The notes below the pieces were generated by a model, which saw only the letters and a list, made by a program, of their open reading frames with translations, did no database searches and was not told the origin of the DNA. Below are positions 5,406 to 12,331 of a stretch of DNA of 13,924 nt, one piece after another. The position numbers and the translations under genes were made by a program. This DNA comes from Microcoleaceae cyanobacterium UBA11344 (GTDB taxonomy: Bacteria; Cyanobacteriota; Cyanobacteriia; Cyanobacteriales; Microcoleaceae), in assembly GCA_003483675.1 (NCBI GenBank), contig DMYK01000533.1, forward strand, positions 541-14,464, given 5' to 3'. Numbering within the stretch: the stretch's first letter is position 1; the number at the start of each line of letters is the position of its first letter.

Positions 5406-7991
5406 TTAACCAAAATTCAACGGATCGACATCAATAGTTAAACTAACAGAACGTGGCGTGCGTGAAGCGAAGCTATCCCGAAGGGAATCGCGCAATCCGA
5501 TCAAATCCGACAAATTCACCGACTCATCCAAAGGCAACTTCAGCAAAATCTGCCACCGATACCGATTTGCCACTCGCATAATCGCCGCCGGTGCCGGCCC
5601 CAACAACTCACACCCCGGTATAGACAATCGCTGAATATACTCCTGACAAACAGAGGCCAATTGTACCGCCGTCACCGCAACTTCCGCCGCATCCAAACTG
5701 CTTAATCGCAACAAAATCAGCCGCGCAGAAGGAGGATAATTCAGCGCCGCCCTTGCTGCTAATTCTGTTTCCACAAAACCTGCATATTCGTGCCGCCTAA
5801 CTGCTTGAATTACCCGATGTTCGGGAGTGTAAGTTTGGATAATTACCCGCCCCGGATCATCGCCTCTACCCGCACGCCCCGCCACTTGAGTTAAAGTTTG
5901 AAATGCTCTTTCGCTGGCCCGATAATCGGATAAATTTAGCAACCCGTCAGCAGAGACAACTCCTACCAATGTGACTCCAGCTAAATCTAACCCTTTAGTC
6001 AGCATTTGTGTGCCCAACAAAATGTCAGCTTCCCCATCCGCAAATTGCGTTAACAGTCTGCGATGATCGCCCTTATTTCTAGTCGTATCGCTATCAAACC
6101 GAATGGCCCGCAATTCGGGAAATAATTTGGTTAATTCCTCTTCGACTCGCTGAGTGCCACTCCCAAAGTTTTTGAAGTAAGGAGAACTGCATTCTGGACA
6201 ATTTTGAGGGTGTCTTTCCGTGTGGTTGCAGTAGTGACAACGCAACATTTCTGCTGTCCCTTCGCCGACGTGGTGATAAGAAAGCGAAACATCACAATTA
6301 GGGCATTCCATCACATAGCCACAACTCCGACAAGAGACAAAGGTACTGTGTCCTCTTCTGTGAATAAATAGAATACCTTGCTGTTGTCTTGCTTGCAATT
6401 GTTCGAGAGCATTTTGCAGGGGTACGCTAAAAATTGAGCGGTTTCCTTGCCGCAATTCTTGGCGCATATCGACTATTTGAATCGGTGGCATCGGGCGCGA
6501 ATAAATGCGTTCTGGCAATGACAAGTAATGGATAGTTGGTAAGGAGTAATTATTGATTTTAGTTTGTACAAAAGTCTCTAAAGCTGGGGTAGCGGAACCT
6601 AAAATTAGGGGGCAATTTTCTAATTCGGCGCGCCATTTAGCAACGGTGCGGGCGTGGTAGCAGGGGGCTGGTTGTTCTTGTTTGAAGCTGGTGTCGTGTT
6701 CTTCATCTAAGATAATTAAGCCAAGGTGAGGTAAAGGTGCAAAAATGGCCGATCGCGTGCCGATGACAATTTGCGGGGTTCCAGTGAGCATCTGACGCCA
6801 TGTATCGTAACGTTCGCCGTCGGATAGGGCGCTGTGATATACGCAAATTTGCTCGCCAAAACGGGCGCGGAATCTGTCTGTAAGTTGGGGTGTGAGGCCG
6901 ATTTCGGGGACGAGTACGATCGCGGATTTGCCGCTTGCTAAGATTGGGGCGATCGCCTGCAAATACACTTCGGTTTTCCCGGAACCTGTAACACCGTGCA
7001 ACAGCACTTGACGAAATCCCGAAAAAGTGTTAATGAATGCTAAAGCTTTAGCCTGAAAATGAGTTAAAGTTTTGGGTGAATCGGGAAGTTGAGCAATTCC
7101 GCGATCGCCCCTGAGCACTTCCCTTTGGTCAATTACCACACTACCTTTTTGTTCCAAAGCTTTAACAACCGAAGCACTCGCACTGCAAACTTTCAGCAAA
7201 TCGTTCAGCCACATTTCACCGCCGCCGCGCCGCAAAACTTCCAAGACTTCTTGTTGACGCTGGGTTAAATCTGTGACAAAAGCACTAACAATTAATGTGA
7301 CTGCCGGTTTCAGTTTTGGTTTGGGAGGATTGGGAGGTTCTAAATAACTTTCTACCCAACCCCGTGTTAATAAATCTCGCAATCCCCTGTAAGCACCCTT
7401 AACTTGCCGCTGAAGGTATTGCCAAGTATAATCGCCATTTTTTTGAGCTTGCAATAATTGTAAAATTTGACTGGCTGCGGGATTGAGAAATACTTCGGCA
7501 TTCGGAGAAATCGCATCCTTAATTAAGCGGATTCGGCGCACGGAACGGCTTAACAAACCCGGTGGCAGCGAGGCTCTAATTACTTGAATTAAAGGTGTGC
7601 AATAATAGGTAGAAGTGCGATCGAGCAATTCCCAGTAAGTAGGGGCAAAAAATCCCCGACTCACAACATCTTCGACATCTTTAACCCGCGCGGGTTCTAA
7701 GTCTGGCGGCAGTTGAGAAACAAAACGAATGGCGATCGCCCCCACCTGTTGACTGCCAAATGGTACACTCAGAATATCTCCAGGTTGCACAGCAAGTTCC
7801 GCCGGCAACCGATAGGTAAATAACTTATTTTCCTCCCCTGGGGAGTCCCCCGCACCCCTGAAAGGAGAGTCTACCAAAACTTCGATCCACTGTGCCCGCA
7901 CCGTGGGGCGACTGGGCGGTTGATTGCTGCCGTAAGATGCCCCAGGCTCAGCAGCGGAGGGCGTTGATAAAGCAAAAGTGACAGTAGACAT
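5406..7991 (-). CDS. priA: Primosomal protein N', replication-restart DNA helicase
   Basis: PriA recognises stalled forks and loads the replicative helicase. From the ATG at 7991 the protein has 861 residues, long for PriA as in many cyanobacteria. An N-terminal 3'-DNA-binding domain is followed by a superfamily 2 helicase core: Walker A GVTGSGKT (about 333-340), DEEH box (about 429-432) and GSATPALE (about 465-472). Eight zinc-binding cysteines lie in CRSCGYVMECPNC and CHYCNHTERHPQNCPEC. The C terminus ends in the usual SLTIDVDPLNF. The frame extends to a TTG at 8027, but that 12-residue addition has no family support. Residues about 42-56 (SPFRGAGDSPGEENK) interrupt the usual VEVLVD...LFTYRLP junction and come from a GC-rich palindromic segment. 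HIP1 sites occur at 6949, 7101 and 7732. Confidence 0.96.
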   Translation of the reverse strand: MSTVTFALSTPSAAEPGASYGSNQPPSRPTVRAQWIEVLVDSPFRGAGDSPGEENKLFTYRLPAELAVQPGDILSVPFGSQQVGAIAIRFVSQLPPDLEPARVKDVEDVVSRGFFAPTYWELLDRTSTYYCTPLIQVIRASLPPGLLSRSVRRIRLIKDAISPNAEVFLNPAASQILQLLQAQKNGDYTWQYLQRQVKGAYRGLRDLLTRGWVESYLEPPNPPKPKLKPAVTLIVSAFVTDLTQRQQEVLEVLRRGGGEMWLNDLLKVCSASASVVKALEQKGSVVIDQREVLRGDRGIAQLPDSPKTLTHFQAKALAFINTFSGFRQVLLHGVTGSGKTEVYLQAIAPILASGKSAIVLVPEIGLTPQLTDRFRARFGEQICVYHSALSDGERYDTWRQMLTGTPQIVIGTRSAIFAPLPHLGLIILDEEHDTSFKQEQPAPCYHARTVAKWRAELENCPLILGSATPALETFVQTKINNYSLPTIHYLSLPERIYSRPMPPIQIVDMRQELRQGNRSIFSVPLQNALEQLQARQQQGILFIHRRGHSTFVSCRSCGYVMECPNCDVSLSYHHVGEGTAEMLRCHYCNHTERHPQNCPECSSPYFKNFGSGTQRVEEELTKLFPELRAIRFDSDTTRNKGDHRRLLTQFADGEADILLGTQMLTKGLDLAGVTLVGVVSADGLLNLSDYRASERAFQTLTQVAGRAGRGDDPGRVIIQTYTPEHRVIQAVRRHEYAGFVETELAARAALNYPPSARLILLRLSSLDAAEVAVTAVQLASVCQEYIQRLSIPGCELLGPAPAAIMRVANRYRWQILLKLPLDESVNLSDLIGLRDSLRDSFASRTPRSVSLTIDVDPLNFG
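7831..7868 (-). repeat. GC-rich palindromic segment inserted in frame in priA
   Basis: This part of priA contains the palindromic run CTCCCCTGGGGAG and a C-rich tract, and encodes the low-complexity SPFRGAGDSPGEE. It lies where PriA proteins normally have a short turn between two N-terminal beta strands. Its composition is unlike the flanking coding sequence, and it keeps the frame. I infer a dispersed repeat insertion tolerated in a surface loop. Confidence 0.5.
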
Positions 7992-8088
7992 AGGGTAACA
8001 CACCAAACTAGAAAGAGCCGCGGTCAAAGAGAGTTTTCATTATCGCTCAATTTCTCAAAATTAAACATAAAATACTTTGCTGTTTTAT

Positions 8089-8113
8089 CCCCGACTTCTT
8101 AAAGAAGTTGGGG
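8089..8113. repeat. Palindromic hairpin upstream of speE
   Basis: CCCCGACTTC (8089-8098) and GAAGTTGGGG (8104-8113) form a 10-bp stem with one G-T pair. It lies in the 273-bp divergent gap between priA and the speE-like gene. It resembles a palindromic hairpin that I recall as common in cyanobacterial genomes, and no T run follows it. The rest of the gap is AT-rich and carries a TGCTAA...TTAGCA inverted repeat (8220-8250) close to the speE-like start; I cannot assign a promoter. Confidence 0.5.
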
Positions 8114-8264
8114 AGCTGCGGTGGGCTGATTTATGCGTAATTCCTCTTAATATTAACTGTTAGATTTAGCGATCGGAACCTGTTTGTGTCGATCGCACTT
8201 CCACAGCAGCGCCATTTTGTGCTAAGAACTAATACTTGAGCAGTTTAGCATTGGAGAGTATTGG

Positions 8265-9209
8265 ATGTCAGGTAGCGAAGTTCGTGCAGACTTTTGGATG
8301 AGCGAGTACATTACCCCTTGGGATATCTACGTTCACGGCATCACGCGGGTGCTTGCTTACAAAAAAACAGCCTTTCAAGAAATGTACGTCGTTGAAACCG
8401 GCACCTACGGCAAAGGCTTAGTATTGGATGGCAAATGGCAATCTTGTACTGGCGACGAGTTTCTGTACCACGAGCCCCTAGTTCACCCAGCCATGACGAT
8501 GCACGGTTCACCCAAAAAAGTCCTCGTTCTCGGTGGTGGTGAAGGAGCGACAATTAGAGAAGTGCTACGCTGGAAAAGTGTTGAAAAAGTAGTGATGATC
8601 GACATTGACGGCGAAGTAGTAGATGCTTGTCGCGAACACCTACCAGAAATGCACCAAAATGCCTTTGATGATCCTCGTTGCGAAGTAGTAATCGGCGATG
8701 CTTTGGACTATTTAGATAACAGTGACAACGATTGGGATATTGTCATTTCTGACTTGTCAGATCCCATTGAAGAAGGCCCTTCTTTCCAGTTGTTTACAAA
8801 GGAGTATTTTGAGAAAGTTCGTCGCGTGATGTCACCTACGGGATATTTTGTGGTACAAGCCGGGCCAGTTTCTCCAGCAGAAATGAAAATGCACGCCCGG
8901 ATTGTCAATACGCTGAAATCCGTTTTCCCCAACGTTCAATCTTGCACCAGCTTTATTTCTACTTACGGAGCTCCTTGGGGTTTTGCCATAGCTTCAACTC
9001 AGGAAATAAACACCCGTCCCGAACCAGAAGTTACGGACAAATTACTCGCCGATCAAACCATCGGTGGGTTCCGAATGTTCGACGGAATTACCCTGTTGGG
9101 ATTGATGCAAGTTCCCGGTCACTTGCGACAAGTCATCGCCGCTGAAACCGAAGTTTACACTATGGCAGAACCTCCTAAATTTTTCGGGAAAGGTTCTGTC
9201 GGTCAGTGA
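8265..9209 (+). CDS. speE: Polyamine aminopropyltransferase (spermidine/thermospermine synthase-like)
   Basis: The 314-residue protein is a spermidine-synthase-fold aminopropyltransferase, which moves the aminopropyl group of decarboxylated S-adenosylmethionine onto a polyamine. The substrate-lid motif LDGKWQSCTGDEFLYHE lies at 54-70, the nucleotide-binding GGGEGATIREVLRW at 90-103 and the acidic DID at 113-115. The catalytic-loop block SDLSDP, with Asp163 and Asp166, is followed by GPSFQLFTKEYF. The GEGATxREVLRW variant and the downstream YFVVQAGP, with a tryptophan-glycine near the end, look more like ACL5-type thermospermine synthases than classical spermidine synthases. Substrate assignment is therefore open. 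GGAG (8253-8256) lies 8 nt before the ATG and supports this start; a second ATG at 8298 is less likely. It probably shares a transcript with the next gene. Confidence 0.93.
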   Translation: MSGSEVRADFWMSEYITPWDIYVHGITRVLAYKKTAFQEMYVVETGTYGKGLVLDGKWQSCTGDEFLYHEPLVHPAMTMHGSPKKVLVLGGGEGATIREVLRWKSVEKVVMIDIDGEVVDACREHLPEMHQNAFDDPRCEVVIGDALDYLDNSDNDWDIVISDLSDPIEEGPSFQLFTKEYFEKVRRVMSPTGYFVVQAGPVSPAEMKMHARIVNTLKSVFPNVQSCTSFISTYGAPWGFAIASTQEINTRPEPEVTDKLLADQTIGGFRMFDGITLLGLMQVPGHLRQVIAAETEVYTMAEPPKFFGKGSVGQ

Positions 9210-9248
9210 AGTTAAATTGAAAGAGAAAAGTCGTTTGGAGTAACTCAG

Positions 9249-9419
9249 ATGGGCAATTTAATTCGCATACTAGCTGCCATTTTTCTTCCCCCCTTGGGCG
9301 TATTTCTGACGGTTGGGATTGGCACAGATTTTTGGATTAACCTGGTTCTCACCTTTTTGGGCTTTATTCCCGGCATTGTCCACGCCATTTGGGTGATTGC
9401 CAAGCACGATCGAGATTAA
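9249..9419 (+). CDS. Small Pmp3/YqaE-family (UPF0057) membrane protein
   Basis: A 56-codon gene encodes two hydrophobic helices joined by a short turn. The first spans about residues 5-24, with the family-typical FLPPLGVFL (12-20). The second spans about 29-51, with LTFLGFIPGIVHAIWVI, and the chain ends in the charged tail AKHDRD. This is the Pmp3/YqaE/UPF0057 pattern, including length, double proline and PGxxHAxW. Family members sit in the plasma membrane and are linked to salt, cold or membrane-potential stress in yeast and plants; the bacterial role is not settled. GGAG (9237-9240) lies 8 nt before the ATG. The gene starts 39 bp after the speE-like stop, and a strong terminator follows, so the two genes are probably one operon. 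Confidence 0.9.
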   Translation: MGNLIRILAAIFLPPLGVFLTVGIGTDFWINLVLTFLGFIPGIVHAIWVIAKHDRD

Positions 9420-9450
9420 GCTGAGGGCAAATCCAGTTTTTGGATGATAG

Positions 9451-9488
9451 ACAGGCAAGAGAAAATAGATTTTCTTTTGCCTGTTTTT
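9451..9488 (+). terminator. Rho-independent terminator of the speE-like/YqaE operon
   Basis: A 16-bp stem (9451-9466 with 9469-9484, one G-T pair, AG at the tip) is followed by a run of T (9484-9488). It starts 31 bp after the YqaE-family stop. Confidence 0.8.
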
Positions 9489-9499
9489 ATGAATCTGTT

Positions 9500-9636
9500 A
9501 GGATTTACGCAAAAACCAAAGAAACCGGGTTTTTCATCAGTGTTAAAGGCGAAAACGCAGTATTCGTAAAAAACCCGGTTTCTGCCGACCTGACTATCTG
9601 TATTAAATCTGCGTTCATCCGCGTTCATCTGCGGTT
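9500..9636. repeat. Composite dispersed repeat block
   Basis: Three repeat motifs lie together. AGGATTTACGCAA (9500-9512) differs at one base from 3459-3471. AGAAACCGGGTTTTT (9520-9534) is the exact complement of 9569-9583, a 15-bp inverted repeat with a 34-nt loop. A 10-bp tandem repeat, CTGCGTTCAT-CCGCGTTCAT-CTGCGG, spans 9609-9634. The block fills the gap between the operon terminator and the end of the convergent LpxB-like gene. I see no gene in 9420-9650. Confidence 0.65.
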
Positions 9637-9650
9637 AAAAATAAAAACAT

Positions 9651-10931
9651 CTAATTATTACCAGAAATTGATTGCAAATCAATTTCTTCACAAACCAATT
9701 CAGCAATTTTATTCGCCGCCCCAGATTCTCCCCGAACCGATCGCAAACGATCGCCCATTTGTGCTAATTTTTCAGGATGGCTCAAATAGTCGATCGCCAA
9801 TTTAGCCACCACTTCCGGTTCCAGCTTCCCAACCAACTCTGGCACTATCTCTGCTTGCGCCCAAATATTCGGCCAAGCATAAAGTTTTCTCTTTCCCAAT
9901 CGCCAGATTAGCCAATTAATCACCGTCGCAAAAACAGAACCAACTAAGGGCAAATTTGCCAGCAATCCCGGCAAACCATCCCAAGCTTTCATCGCATCCA
10001 ATTGCTGCATCGGTATCAAAACAATCATCGGTACAGCTAAAGAACCCAATTCGGCGGTATTGGCTCCAACAGTAGTTAAACACAAACTGCATTCTGATAG
10101 CAAATCGTAGGCCGGTGTCTCAGTCCAAAGTTCTATTTGCAAGCCATTTGTTGTCTGCAAAAATGGCGATTCTGTTAAATGAAGTTCGGCGGCGGAGTTG
10201 GCAAATAAATGCAGACAAGGATTTTGTTCTGGGTCGGCAAAACGTGCTAAGGTTTGTAGATCTATTGTAGGTGCAACGGGAATTACAAAGCGAGTTTCTG
10301 GGCGGATGCGATGGATGGATTGGGCGATCGACAAACATAACGGCACGCCTAAAGCTAGTTTCGCAGGTTTGGAGCCTGGTAACAATCCAATTAGTTCGAT
10401 TTTCCGTAGGGGCGGTGCCCCCTGGCCCGCCCCGCCCGATTTCCGATTGCCTACTTCGGCGATCAAATCTCCGACAACTGTAAATTTATTAGCATATTTT
10501 GGGGGGATTTTAACACAAACTTCCGGTTTCATGGCGGCAAATTTGTCAATCCAGCGATACCACCGCGCGTCCCATTCAGCATAGATAACAGTGCGATATT
10601 TTAGCCTTTTACCAATAACAACTGTAAAAAATTGGTCGCCGCCTAAAAATAAAACAACTCCTGTTTCGTGCCAATCCCAATTTTCAGCAGTTTTGCCCGA
10701 CAATAGGAATGTAAAAAAATGCTCTGGTGCTTGCACTCTGTCAACTTCTGGGTAGGAACTTGCGATTTGTGCTTCTTTCCCGGTGGCGTGGGGACAGGGG
10801 GACAGGATAACTGAAATGCGGACTTGAGTGCGATCGCATCCTAAATGTTCTCGCAAAGCTTGCACAACAGGATGTACCCAGGTTGCTAATTCTCCGGGCC
10901 CGTTAGAGAGGACTAAGATATCTACTGTCAT
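9651..10931 (-). CDS. Lipid-A-disaccharide synthase-related glycosyltransferase
   Basis: The 426-residue protein has the two-domain GT-B layout of LpxB-related proteins. The N terminus reads LVLSNGPGELATWVHPV (6-22), and GPGE replaces the SGxxSGD loop of true LpxB. The second half has GLLPGSKPAK (182-191) and TTVGANTAELGSLAVP (285-300), a donor-site-like block. Hydrophobic residues at about 321-344 may form a membrane-associated patch. It resembles the cyanobacterial proteins annotated as lipid-A-disaccharide-synthase-related. True lipid A synthesis cannot be assumed, and the acceptor is unknown. Residues 161-176 (GNRKSGGAGQGAPPLR) are a low-complexity stretch from a GC-rich repeat. No Shine-Dalgarno sequence is seen. 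The gene diverges from the ankyrin gene across 36 bp. Confidence 0.87.
   Translation of the reverse strand: MTVDILVLSNGPGELATWVHPVVQALREHLGCDRTQVRISVILSPCPHATGKEAQIASSYPEVDRVQAPEHFFTFLLSGKTAENWDWHETGVVLFLGGDQFFTVVIGKRLKYRTVIYAEWDARWYRWIDKFAAMKPEVCVKIPPKYANKFTVVGDLIAEVGNRKSGGAGQGAPPLRKIELIGLLPGSKPAKLALGVPLCLSIAQSIHRIRPETRFVIPVAPTIDLQTLARFADPEQNPCLHLFANSAAELHLTESPFLQTTNGLQIELWTETPAYDLLSECSLCLTTVGANTAELGSLAVPMIVLIPMQQLDAMKAWDGLPGLLANLPLVGSVFATVINWLIWRLGKRKLYAWPNIWAQAEIVPELVGKLEPEVVAKLAIDYLSHPEKLAQMGDRLRSVRGESGAANKIAELVCEEIDLQSISGNN
10404..10440 (-). repeat. GC-rich repeat segment in frame in the LpxB-like gene
   Basis: The segment includes GTAGGGGCGGTGCCCCC and a run of GCCCGCCCCGCCC. Its GTAGGGGCGG core is identical to the start of the right arm of the inner gltD-priA stem (5334-5343). 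It encodes a Gly/Ala/Pro-rich linker between the two Rossmann domains of the protein. I infer a repeat insertion in a permissive linker. Confidence 0.55.
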
Positions 10932-10967
10932 GGGATTTAAGATTTTAGAGGATACAAAGGAGAAGTT

Positions 10968-11444
10968 ATGACAGATTTAATTAATGCGGCCAAGACTGGT
11001 GATGTTTCTACTGTAGAAGCTTCGATCGAACAATGTGCAGATGTCAATGCCAAAGATGAGGAAGGTGCGACGGCTTTGACGGTTGCGGCTGAGGCTGGCC
11101 ATTTTGACATCGCCAAAAAATTGCTCGCTGCTGGTGCGGATGTCAACAGTCACGACAATGACGGCTGGACAGCGTTAATGAGTGCCGCTGCTGCGGGACA
11201 TACGGAGATTGTACAAGTTTTGCTCTCAGCGGGAGCGGATGTGAATGCTAGAACTAATTTTGGTTTGACGGCTTTGATGAGTGCTGCTGGTAGTGGACGT
11301 ACTCAAGTTGTGGAGGTTTTAGTCGAGAAAGGAGCTGATATTAAAGCTAAGGATAATAATACTTGGACTGCGTTAATTTGGGCATCTTCTGAGGGGCATA
11401 AAGATACTGTTGAGGTGCTGAAGCTAGCGCGCGATCGCAATTAA
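10968..11444 (+). CDS. Ankyrin-repeat protein
   Basis: The 158-residue protein consists almost wholly of ankyrin repeats of 33 residues. A degenerate N-terminal cap (1-29) precedes three complete repeats, DEEGATALTVAAEAGH... (30-62), DNDGWTALMSAAAAGH... (63-95) and TNFGLTALMSAAGSGR... (96-128), and a C-terminal capping repeat (129-158). The GxTAL and GADVN consensus positions are well kept. Such proteins are protein-protein binding scaffolds, and the partner is not visible. There is no signal peptide or catalytic domain. AGGAG (10958-10962) lies 5 nt before the ATG. A HIP1 site (11431) codes for the last residues, and a hairpin follows the stop. Confidence 0.94.
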   Translation: MTDLINAAKTGDVSTVEASIEQCADVNAKDEEGATALTVAAEAGHFDIAKKLLAAGADVNSHDNDGWTALMSAAAAGHTEIVQVLLSAGADVNARTNFGLTALMSAAGSGRTQVVEVLVEKGADIKAKDNNTWTALIWASSEGHKDTVEVLKLARDRN

Positions 11445-11453
11445 AGACTTAGC

Positions 11454-11480
11454 AACCGGGTTTAGTGGAGAAACCCGGTT
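11454..11480 (+). terminator. Hairpin after the ankyrin gene
   Basis: AACCGGGTTT (11454-11463) and AAACCCGGTT (11471-11480) form a perfect 10-bp stem with a 7-nt loop, 9 bp after the ankyrin stop. The arm shares its sequence with the inverted repeat at 9520-9583, so this is a repeat family that could also act as a terminator. There is no strong T run. Confidence 0.5.
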
Positions 11481-11523
11481 TCTGGATGGTACAATTAATG
11501 AATAAATTTGCCATTTTTCTATC

Positions 11524-12246
11524 ATGGTACTATTCGATCGAGAAATGCGTTTGCCAACTAGCGCCGAACTTCCGTCTTCGGATGATACTCCTGTGGATAA
11601 CGAAAATCAAAACTTCCTTCCCAACTTACTGTTATTCTTGCTCAAATTTCACTGGCGGCAGCGGAACGACTGGTTTTTGGGCGTGGATATGGGAGTTTAT
11701 CACACGACGGGAGTAAGTCATCTGGTTCCAATCGTTCCTGACGGCTTCTTGAGTTTGGGTGTCGAAAGGTTCAAAGGCGATACTTTGCGCCTCAGTTACG
11801 TCCTGTGGGAAGAAAATAATATTCCCCCGATTTTTGCCCTAGAGATTGTTTCTCAAACTTACGGCGGTGAATACGATAAAAAGATTGATATTTACGCGAA
11901 GTTGGGGGTGCTTTACTATGTGATTTACAATCCGTACTACTGGCGGCGAGACCAACATCAACCGTTTGAAGTTTATCGTTTGGTAAATGGCGAGTACGAA
12001 CAGCAAATTGGTGAACCTTTCTGGATGCCGGAAGTGGGTTTAGGAATTGGTCGAGGTCGGTACAGTGATGGAGAACGACAGTTAGAGGTTTTGTACTGGT
12101 TTGATGAACGAGGTACTAGGTATTTGACGGCTGAAGAAACTGCCGATCGAGCACAGCAAAGAGCTGAGGAATCAGAACAAAAAGCGGAGGAAATACAGCA
12201 GCAGCTTGCCAGATACCGCGATCGATTTGGCGAGTTGCCGGAATAG
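11524..12246 (+). CDS. Uma2-family (DUF820) putative endonuclease with C-terminal coiled coil
   Basis: The 240-residue protein carries the Uma2/DUF820 restriction-endonuclease-like fold, which is highly expanded in cyanobacteria. PD-(D/E)XK-type positions are Asp73 in VPDGF, Glu107 in FALEIVS and Lys119/Lys120 in EYDKKIDIY. The family block KLGVLYYVIYNP follows at 126-137. The last 40 residues (ADRAQQRAEESEQKAEEI...) are charged and heptad-like, a predicted coiled coil common in this family. No substrate is known for most members; a DNase role is by fold only. The start lacks a Shine-Dalgarno sequence but is the first ATG before the conserved core. The gene is free-standing between hairpins. 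Confidence 0.9.
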   Translation: MVLFDREMRLPTSAELPSSDDTPVDNENQNFLPNLLLFLLKFHWRQRNDWFLGVDMGVYHTTGVSHLVPIVPDGFLSLGVERFKGDTLRLSYVLWEENNIPPIFALEIVSQTYGGEYDKKIDIYAKLGVLYYVIYNPYYWRRDQHQPFEVYRLVNGEYEQQIGEPFWMPEVGLGIGRGRYSDGERQLEVLYWFDERGTRYLTAEETADRAQQRAEESEQKAEEIQQQLARYRDRFGELPE

Positions 12247-12251
12247 CAAAG

Positions 12252-12285
12252 TGCGATCGCCCATTTTGTTGAATGTGCGATCGCA
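12252..12285. repeat. Paired HIP1 sites forming a stem between convergent genes
   Basis: Two GCGATCGC octamers (12253-12260 and 12277-12284), each with a flanking T or A, can pair as a 9-bp stem around a 16-nt loop. They lie 7 bp after the Uma2 stop and before the end of the convergent RTX-like gene. A terminator role is possible, but there is no T run. The remaining 46 bp to the RTX-like stop are AT-rich without visible features. Confidence 0.5.
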
Positions 12286-12331
12286 GCCACCTAATTAAAC
12301 ACCCACTAATTAATAAATAGCTTCTGGATTT

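Noticed and set aside
9440..9805. 121-codon plus-strand open frame over the repeat block
   Set aside because: It consists of terminator and repeat sequence and then antisense to the LpxB-like gene.
11465..11716. 83-codon open frame before and into the Uma2 gene
   Set aside because: It overlaps the conserved Uma2 coding sequence in another frame and begins in a repeat hairpin, with no recognisable domain.
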